From a virus, in IMG/VR virus record IMGVR_UViG_3300034072_001152, positions 1 to 56,520 of that record: DNA of 56,520 nt, one strand, 5' to 3'. A program made the position numbers and the translations under genes. The notes under the pieces are model-generated. The model was not told the origin of the DNA and ran no database searches. It worked only from the letters and a program-made list of their open reading frames with translations. The number at the start of each line of letters is the position of its first letter. Positions within the stretch are counted from its first letter, which is position 1. This document shows, one piece after another, positions 48,629 through 54,017 of the stretch.

Positions 48629-49054
48629 ATGAGCGCCCGTCTTGAGGTCCGCGCCTTGCTCGCGGCCAAGATCACATCGCTGGGCTACACCGCGCTGGAA
48701 TATCGCGACGAGGATGATGCAGCTCTGCCCGGTGACATACCGTTCGTGCTGATCCAGCAAGCCGGGTCCGTTGAGATCACGCGCGCCGAATACATGGCGG
48801 GTGGCACCGAGACGCATGAGGCGTCGTTCTTCTTCAGCTTCGCTGCCGAAAGTCGCGACGATGCCGAGGCGATGATGGTCGCCGCCGTCGCCGCTTTCGC
48901 TGCCGACCCGACGCTGGGCGGCCAGATCCAAGACATTCGCCCTGTCGGCTACGGCGACGAGGAAACCGAGGCGCGTGATTACGCCGCCATCGTGCTCGAG
49001 AACCGTGTGCAGTTCTGCACCGCACCGGGCGACTGGTCCGCTCTGCTCTACTGA
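48629..49054 (+). CDS. Tail terminator-like protein, 141 aa
   Basis: An alpha/beta protein of typical tail-terminator size (lambda gpU type), starting with a helix (LEVRALLAAKITSLGYTALE) and with a beta core (ASFFFSFAAESRDDAEAMMV). It follows the joiner by one base. It would cap the finished tail tube. Assigned mainly on position and size. Confidence 0.6.
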   Translation: MSARLEVRALLAAKITSLGYTALEYRDEDDAALPGDIPFVLIQQAGSVEITRAEYMAGGTETHEASFFFSFAAESRDDAEAMMVAAVAAFAADPTLGGQIQDIRPVGYGDEETEARDYAAIVLENRVQFCTAPGDWSALLY

Positions 49055-49078
49055 ACCCCAAACACGAAAGGACTGCCC

Positions 49079-49228
49079 ATGGCCCGCGTCGAGAAGAACG
49101 CGGCGGGTGAAGACGTGCGCGTCGACACCCCCGAATACGGCTGCATCGTCATCGAAGAGACGAAGCCCGCCCCTGCGAAAAACAAGGCCGCCGAGAAGGC
49201 TGAGCCCGATGAAGAAGGAGCCAACTGA
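49079..49228 (+). CDS. Small charged protein, 49 aa
   Basis: A clear ribosome site (AAAGGACTGCCC) and TGATG overlap with the tail tube start support this short gene. It is Lys/Glu/Ala-rich with no fold expected. It may be a translation coupler for the tube gene or a small assembly factor. Confidence 0.6.
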   Translation: MARVEKNAAGEDVRVDTPEYGCIVIEETKPAPAKNKAAEKAEPDEEGAN

Positions 49229-50439
49229 TGTCGGATTTTCTGACCACCAAAACCAGTGTCGCCATCGCGGTGCAGGCCGATTCCGTCACCCGCGCAACGA
49301 TCTCGACCCCGGGCGACTTGCTGCCGGTGGCAAACGTCGCCAATGCCGGTGAGGTATTCACCACGGCCAACCCTGAATACACAGGCACGATCCATGCAGT
49401 CGGCGACGGTGTATTCGGCCGCGCGCCTGGCCTTACGTTCGACATGATGATGCGCGGGCCGGGCGGCTCGGCCCCGCCCTCGGCTGGTGTCTATGGCATG
49501 GGGCGGCTGCTGCGCGCTGCCGGCTTCGACGAGATCGTGTTCGCGGGCAAGGTTTCGGCAGCCTTGGCTGTGGGCGGCGTCAATACCGGTGCGACAACTA
49601 CTGTCGTGCTGGACGCCACCGCATCCGCTGTCGACGGCTTTTATGTCGGCATGGTTATCCAGTTCGCTGGCGTCAACGGCGGTTCCGGCTTCAAGTCGTG
49701 TTCGACTATCGTGGCCTATAACGGCACCACCAAGACCGCCACACTCGGCGAGAAGCTGGCTTTGGTGCCCACCGGCAACTTTACCATCCCGCCGCAGCTC
49801 GTCTATCGCCTCAACGGTCTGGCGAACCCGCTGTGGCTGACGTTCGACCGCTGGCATGATCGCAAGCGCTACCAGTCGCAGAACGGCATCCTGTCCACGC
49901 TGTCGATGAACTTCCCGACCGCCAACCGCGGCGATGTCAGCTTCCCCACGATGTCGGCAGGCATCGTCGGCGATGACGCCACGGTTCGCGAGGTCGATGA
50001 AAGCGCGCCACTCACTCCCGCTGCCGGGGCCATTCCTCCGGTGCGCGACGGCAAGCTGGCACTCAACGGGGTCTATGTGCCCGGTTCCAGCCTGAGCTAC
50101 GATCACGGCATCCAGGTCGCCTTCCCGCCGAACCCGAACAAGGCCGGTGGCAACGACCCGGGGCAGATCGTGCGGACGCAGCGCAGCGTCTCGATGAACC
50201 TTCAGACCGTGACGCTGACCACGCAGGATCGCACCGCGCTTGCTGCGGCGCAGGGCTATGTGCCGATCATGCTGCACTACGGCAATGTCGCCGGCCGGTC
50301 GGTGTCGTTCTGTGTCCCGCAGGCTCGCCTGAACTTCAGCAACCCCGATCTGGGCGGCGAGTTCGTCACCGAGCAGGTGGACGCCTTCATCGACGGCTCG
50401 ACCGGCGCGGTGGCGATCAGCTTCCCGTTCTACACCTGA
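49228..50439 (+). CDS. Major tail tube protein, 403 aa
   Basis: Tail-tube fold suggested by ANAGEVFTTANPEYTGTIHA near the start and repeated beta strands ending EQVDAFIDGSTGAVAISFPF. An inserted Ig-like or beta region around residues 110-190 (GATTTVVLDATASAVDGFYV) makes it longer than average. It stacks as hexamers around the tape measure. Confidence 0.75.
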   Translation: MSDFLTTKTSVAIAVQADSVTRATISTPGDLLPVANVANAGEVFTTANPEYTGTIHAVGDGVFGRAPGLTFDMMMRGPGGSAPPSAGVYGMGRLLRAAGFDEIVFAGKVSAALAVGGVNTGATTTVVLDATASAVDGFYVGMVIQFAGVNGGSGFKSCSTIVAYNGTTKTATLGEKLALVPTGNFTIPPQLVYRLNGLANPLWLTFDRWHDRKRYQSQNGILSTLSMNFPTANRGDVSFPTMSAGIVGDDATVREVDESAPLTPAAGAIPPVRDGKLALNGVYVPGSSLSYDHGIQVAFPPNPNKAGGNDPGQIVRTQRSVSMNLQTVTLTTQDRTALAAAQGYVPIMLHYGNVAGRSVSFCVPQARLNFSNPDLGGEFVTEQVDAFIDGSTGAVAISFPFYT

Positions 50440-50465
50440 CCCTCTGACCCAAAGGACCATCCCCC

Positions 50466-51326
50466 ATGTCCATCCCCGTAACCGCGTCCACCGAGACGTT
50501 CACGCCGGCGTGCATGGCGGAAATTGAAGGCGCTCCGACCTTCACGTTCCGTCATGCCACCGTGCTCGACAAACATCGCTATCCCAACCTCGTTATTGAG
50601 GCGGGCCTGCGCCACCACCCCAAGGAAGCTGTTCGCGAGGCGATCATTGAACAGCTCCGCGCCGAGTTCGATTCCGAGGGCCTAGAGCAGAACATCACCA
50701 AGCTCACCGCCTACTGGGCGGCTGTCGACGAGTATCAGTCGGCGATGCAGAAGCATGAGGCGATCGTAGCCGAGATCGTCAGCGCGCATGAAGGCGACGA
50801 CGAGCCTGAGCTTCCGCCGAAGCCCAAACTGGACTTCCCCGAAGCCGATGCGGCCGCGCTTGATGCCATGGTCGATCAGGTCTGCGAAGAAAGCGCCGCC
50901 GTGCGCAAGATGCTGGCCCAGAACCACTGGCATTCGGTGATGATGCCCCGCCTGCTGATGCGGATGTTCCTGACCGCCACCAGCCTGCCGGTGAAGCTGA
51001 AGAAGGCCGGGCCCGTGCTCACCGAGGAATCGGTTGAAGCCGTCTATGAGGCGCTGGGTGCTTTTGCAGCCGAGCACGGTGTGCCCGTCGATGTGGCTGT
51101 TGCCGAGGTCGAGGTGCAGGCTTTCATGGCCTTCCGCATCACCGGGGATGAGGAAAAAAACTCATCGTCGCCGCGCTCCGGGTCTTCTGCCCCGAAGTCG
51201 TCGGCGAGCAAGCAATCTTCTGGCCGCCAAACGACCCCAGCCCGGTCTGCATCGAGCGCCCCTGCGACCTCGGAAGCGGAGAATGGCTCGAGCTCGTCAG
51301 CATCCGACAGTCCTGTGTCAGCATGA
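50466..51326 (+). CDS. Tail assembly chaperone G, unshifted product, 286 aa
   Basis: A helical protein placed after the tail tube, where chaperones that load the tape measure lie. After the slippery site at 51155 the zero frame becomes Ser/Ala-rich low complexity (SSSPRSGSSAPKSSASKQSS), which shows that the real C-terminal domain is in the -1 frame. This product would be the majority form. Confidence 0.75.
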   Translation: MSIPVTASTETFTPACMAEIEGAPTFTFRHATVLDKHRYPNLVIEAGLRHHPKEAVREAIIEQLRAEFDSEGLEQNITKLTAYWAAVDEYQSAMQKHEAIVAEIVSAHEGDDEPELPPKPKLDFPEADAAALDAMVDQVCEESAAVRKMLAQNHWHSVMMPRLLMRMFLTATSLPVKLKKAGPVLTEESVEAVYEALGAFAAEHGVPVDVAVAEVEVQAFMAFRITGDEEKNSSSPRSGSSAPKSSASKQSSGRQTTPARSASSAPATSEAENGSSSSASDSPVSA

Positions 51327-51445
51327 TGGGCACGATCTGGCCTGACGGGAAGCCGCTGCTGGAACAGCCCTACAAGCTGAAGCAGGCATTCGCGATCATC
51401 AGCCAGGTCGAACACAAGGCGAGGAAGCAGCCCGGTGCCGCTTGA
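50466..51445 (+). CDS. Tail assembly chaperone GT, -1 frameshift product, 326 aa
   Basis: Read 50466-51161, then shift back one base and continue from 51161 to TGA 51443-51445. The -1 frame encodes a plausible T domain (LIVAALRVFCPEVVGEQAIF onward, ending AIISQVEHKARKQPGAA). The G/GT pair with a short GT share is the standard chaperone scheme of long-tailed phages. Confidence 0.8.
51155..51161 (+). promoter_or_regulatory. -1 ribosomal frameshift site A-AAA-AAC
   Basis: The zero-frame codons are GAA AAA AAC, so the heptamer is in the canonical X-XXY-YYZ phase. It lies exactly where coding switches frame in the tail chaperone gene. The strong G+C-rich sequence downstream could form a stimulatory stem. 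Confidence 0.85.
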
Positions 51446-52142
51446 TTATCGGATCGAGATTCCACCGGGCGGCTTCGTCACGCTGGGCGGCGAGTTGAAG
51501 AAGCTCGCCGACCGGCTCATTCTTGATGTCAGCGACCGGGCCGCGACCAAGCTGAAATCGCAGGTCCGGCAAGATATGGCTGGTGCCGGTCTGGGCCGGC
51601 TCGGTCAGGCGATCACCAGCACATCGGATAAGGCGCGCGGCGGCACGATCTATCGCCGCGGCGGTGTCAGCCGGGCATCGGGCATCGTCTATATCCGCAC
51701 CAAGGCGCCGCGCACTGTCGGTGCGATCATCTCCTACACCGAGGGCGCGGAAATTACCCCGAAGAAGGGGCGCTGGCTCTACTTCCCGACTGATCAAGCG
51801 CAGCGTCTGGTCGGCAAGGGCAAGGGCCGCCGCCGTCTGGTTCCGGCCGATTGGAAGTCGAGCGGCATGGAGGCCAAGCTAGGCCCGCTGTTCCGGATCC
51901 GTGGCAGCAGCGGCAACCCGTTGCTGGTCGTCCGCAATGTCGGCGTCAGCGAGGTCGGTGCGCGCGGTGGCAGGCCGCGATCGCTCACGAAGTCGGGCCG
52001 CCCGCGCAAGGGTGACAGGACTGCCGAACTGGTCGTCGTGTTCGTTGGCATCCCGCGCACCAGTCGCAAGGTCCGCGTCAATGTCCGACAGCGCGCGTTT
52101 CAGGCGGCGCAGCAGGCGACGGCCGAATTGCGAGGGGTCTAG
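51435..52142 (+). CDS. Minor tail protein (possibly DUF6441-like), 235 aa
   Basis: GTG 51435 overlaps the GT stop. The protein is basic with a helical start (LKKLADRLILDVSDRAATKL) and a beta core containing GRWLYFPTDQAQR, a pattern I associate with minor tail proteins of the DUF6441 type, though not with certainty. It lies between chaperones and the accessory cassette. Confidence 0.6.
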   Translation: MPLDYRIEIPPGGFVTLGGELKKLADRLILDVSDRAATKLKSQVRQDMAGAGLGRLGQAITSTSDKARGGTIYRRGGVSRASGIVYIRTKAPRTVGAIISYTEGAEITPKKGRWLYFPTDQAQRLVGKGKGRRRLVPADWKSSGMEAKLGPLFRIRGSSGNPLLVVRNVGVSEVGARGGRPRSLTKSGRPRKGDRTAELVVVFVGIPRTSRKVRVNVRQRAFQAAQQATAELRGV

Positions 52143-52175
52143 GCCGTCAGGGGCCTCTGTGGTATGGCGGCGGCC

Positions 52176-52415
52176 ATGAAAAGGGTCATTCTTGTCGCCG
52201 CCATATTGCTCGCTGGTTGCGGGCAGAGTGCAGGTGAAAAAGCTGAGGCTGAGTATCGCATCGCTCGCGAGAGCGGGGTGACAAGCGATCAAGCCTGCGA
52301 ATTCGAGACGCGGATCAGAGACGCATACCTGTCTGATGAGAACCGCGAAAAATACCAGCGTTGGCGGATAGCTGCGGCCACGAGCTGCAATGAGGCGGCG
52401 CTTGAACGGCTTTAG
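52176..52415 (+). CDS. Small lipoprotein, 79 aa
   Basis: ATG 52176 gives a short basic start, a hydrophobic core and lipobox LLAGC with Cys15, then an acidic helical mature part with a Cys pair. It is probably anchored in the inner or outer membrane. Lipoproteins of this size in lysogens often block superinfection, but no motif shows that. It overlaps the antisense regulator gene by 4 bases tail to tail. Confidence 0.65.
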   Translation: MKRVILVAAILLAGCGQSAGEKAEAEYRIARESGVTSDQACEFETRIRDAYLSDENREKYQRWRIAAATSCNEAALERL

Positions 52416-52591
52416 TCGAACGCCTTGCTGACTATCCTGCGGATTGCCTCAGGTCGATTTGGACTGTCGGGTTGAGCGCCCCGCCAAGCATCAATGCTGG
52501 CAAGTAAGGCGCTGTCGACGCGCACGGTGATCGGGGTATTAACCCCAGTTGCAGGCCGACCACGCTTTTTTGTGACACCAGTAATTGACAT
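52412..52591 (-). CDS. Ribbon-helix-helix DNA-binding protein, 59 aa, antisense in the late operon
   Basis: A small Arc/CopG-type regulator: basic KKRGRPATGVNTP leads into the strand ITVRV, then helices LLASIDAWRGAQP and RPEAIRRIVSKAF. It is the only leftward gene between 29 and 57 kb and is independently transcribed, as expected for a lysogenic moron or a local regulator of the cassette to its right. Its start region faces the hairpin at 52618. Confidence 0.8.
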   Translation of the reverse strand: MSITGVTKKRGRPATGVNTPITVRVDSALLASIDAWRGAQPDSPNRPEAIRRIVSKAFD

Positions 52592-52617
52592 GATGAAATT
52601 GTGATGCCATAAAAGGC

Positions 52618-52652
52618 GGGCCGGATCAAGAGGTGGTGCTCTTGTCCGGCCC
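52618..52652. other. 14-bp hairpin between divergent genes
   Basis: GGGCCGGA (52618-52625) plus CAAGAG pairs with CTCTTG plus TCCGGCCC (52639-52652), with one bulged T and a 6-base loop. It lies between the antisense regulator and the leader peptide. It could be the operator of the ribbon-helix-helix protein, a terminator of upstream late transcription, or both. Confidence 0.5.
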
Positions 52653-52680
52653 TAACCAATCCGATCAACAGGAGATCGTT

Positions 52681-52734
52681 ATGGCTGACGTGACCAATAC
52701 CGCGCTTTGCGCGCTCCGCAAGGGAGGCGCATGA
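52681..52734 (+). CDS. Leader peptide, 17 aa
   Basis: A 17-codon frame (MADVTNTALCALRKGGA) with a strong AGGAGATCGTT ribosome site ends in the start codon region of the next gene (GCATGATGG). Its own good site and the coupled stop suggest translational control of the downstream protein. Confidence 0.5.
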   Translation: MADVTNTALCALRKGGA

Positions 52735-53309
52735 TGGCGGCCTCCAAGACCATTGAGCTTCCCGCTCTGAAGATTCAGACGCTTTCGCTCATGCTGGTGG
52801 GCGATAGCCCGCTGATCGTCCACGCTTGGTCCGAGAAGGCCAAGCGCCAGATGCTCGACAAGCAGATGAAGAAGGCGACCAAGGCCAAGGAGGCGAAAGA
52901 CCCTGAGGCCGATTACGAGGCTTGCTTCTATCGCACGGAAACGGGGGGCTACGGCTTCCCGGCCATTGGGGTGAAGGCGGCGATGGTGTCGGCCTGCCGG
53001 TTCGTGGACATGAAAATGACCGAGGCTCGCGGGGCCTTTCACATCGACTGCGAGATGTTGTCGGTAATCGGCGACCCTCGCCCTCGCGAGGACATGGTGC
53101 GGGTCGGTATGGGCACCGCTGACATTCGCTATCGTCCGGAGTTCCCGCAGTGGAAAATTCCGGTCGACATCAAGTTCAACGCTGGCGTCATCAGTGCCGA
53201 GCAGATCGCAAACCTGCTTAACACGGCGGGCTTCGCCATCGGCATTGGCGAGTGGCGACCGGAGCGCAACGGTTCCTATGGCCGCTTTCATGTCGGGGGT
53301 GGCGAGTGA
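52734..53309 (+). CDS. RAMP/Cas7-like candidate RNA-binding protein, 191 aa
   Basis: Begins with a beta strand TLSLMLVGDSPLIVHAWSEK, has a Lys-rich linker (residues 40-60), then FPAIGVKAAMVSACRFVD, which recalls the PGSSLKG helix of RAMP proteins. A conserved-looking REDMVRVGMGTADIRYRPEF follows, and it ends GFAIGIGEWRPERNGSYGRF, a Gly-rich loop like those of Cas6/Cas7-type RAMPs. No Cas family match is claimed. It is coupled to the leader peptide upstream and to 53309 downstream, and the five-base repeat array follows in the same transcript. Confidence 0.6.
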   Translation: MAASKTIELPALKIQTLSLMLVGDSPLIVHAWSEKAKRQMLDKQMKKATKAKEAKDPEADYEACFYRTETGGYGFPAIGVKAAMVSACRFVDMKMTEARGAFHIDCEMLSVIGDPRPREDMVRVGMGTADIRYRPEFPQWKIPVDIKFNAGVISAEQIANLLNTAGFAIGIGEWRPERNGSYGRFHVGGGE

Positions 53310-53776
53310 TGATCTACAAGTGGAAAGAAGGCGCGCGGGTCAGCATTGACCCGCAAGCCGCTGGCGAAGAAATCGAGCGGGTCCGAGTTGCTCAGAATGG
53401 ACGGCTGCTCGCCCCTGATCTTGTCGAGAGTGCTCGCGACCCGTCATCGCCTCTGCATCCGGCTTTCGAGTGGGATGACGCAACGGCTGCCGAAAACTGG
53501 CGGGTCGAGCAGGCAAGCTACTTGATCCGGTCGATTGAGGTCATCGTCGAGCGGCAGGAAGAAGAAAGGCCGATCCGGGCGTTCGTCTCGGTGAAGCGCG
53601 ATGAGGACCGCTCCTATACGAGCGTTTCGCACGCGATGGCTGACCCCGATCTTCGTCAACAGGTGCTCGCTGGGGCGCTGAAGGAATTGGAAGCGTGGCG
53701 GGTTCGCTACGCAGAGCTTGTCGAACTGGCGAAGGTTTTCGCCGCGATCGACGAGGCTCGGGCCGCCAATGAATAG
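53309..53776 (+). CDS. Partner protein of the repeat cassette, 155 aa
   Basis: ATG 53309 overlaps the RAMP-like stop. A small N-terminal part is followed by a beta pair with FVSVKRDEDRSYTSVSHAMA and a helical C-terminal half (LAGALKELEAWRVRYAELVE). No catalytic residues stand out. The gene ends 12 bases before the first GGC unit of the array, so it is in the same putative operon. Confidence 0.6.
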   Translation: MIYKWKEGARVSIDPQAAGEEIERVRVAQNGRLLAPDLVESARDPSSPLHPAFEWDDATAAENWRVEQASYLIRSIEVIVERQEEERPIRAFVSVKRDEDRSYTSVSHAMADPDLRQQVLAGALKELEAWRVRYAELVELAKVFAAIDEARAANE

Positions 53777-53788
53777 GGCTCGAAACAT

Positions 53789-53945
53789 GGCAGGCGTGGC
53801 AGGGCTAGGCTCGGCAGGGCTCGGCCGGGCGTGGCGCGGCTGGGTGAGGCATGGCAGGCGAGGTTAGGCTCGGCGCGTCCTAGTAGGGCAAGGCATGGCG
53901 GGGCAAGGCATGGCGAGTTGAGGCTCGGCAGGCTTGCCTAGGCAG
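53789..53945 (+). repeat. Five-base periodic GGCNN array (about 31 units)
   Basis: GGC recurs every 5 bases with two variable bases between. The first in-phase run has 13 units (53793-53856), the second 15 units (53857-53930) and the third 3 units (53931-53945). Runs are separated by single 4-base steps. Variants GGT, GTC, AGT, GTT and GCC occur at a few positions. There is no long identical repeat and no open frame. It is followed 20 bases later by a strong terminator, so a transcript would end just after the array. Confidence 0.9.
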
Positions 53946-53964
53946 TCAGCCACTAAGCAACCCG

Positions 53965-53997
53965 GAGGGGGTCACGAAAGTGGCCCCCTCTTTATTT
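53965..53997 (+). terminator. Strong intrinsic terminator before the tape measure gene
   Basis: GAGGGGGTCAC (53965-53975), GAAA loop, GTGGCCCCCTC (53980-53990), then TTTATTT. An 11-bp stem with one T-G pair and a stable tetraloop makes this the best terminator in the window. It separates the cassette and array from the tape measure gene. Confidence 0.85.
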
Positions 53998-54017
53998 GGA
54001 GAAACGGAAAGAAGAGA

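Noticed and set aside
53789-53945. CRISPR array
   Set aside because: There are no identical repeats of 20 bases or more and no spacers of uniform length; the period is five bases.
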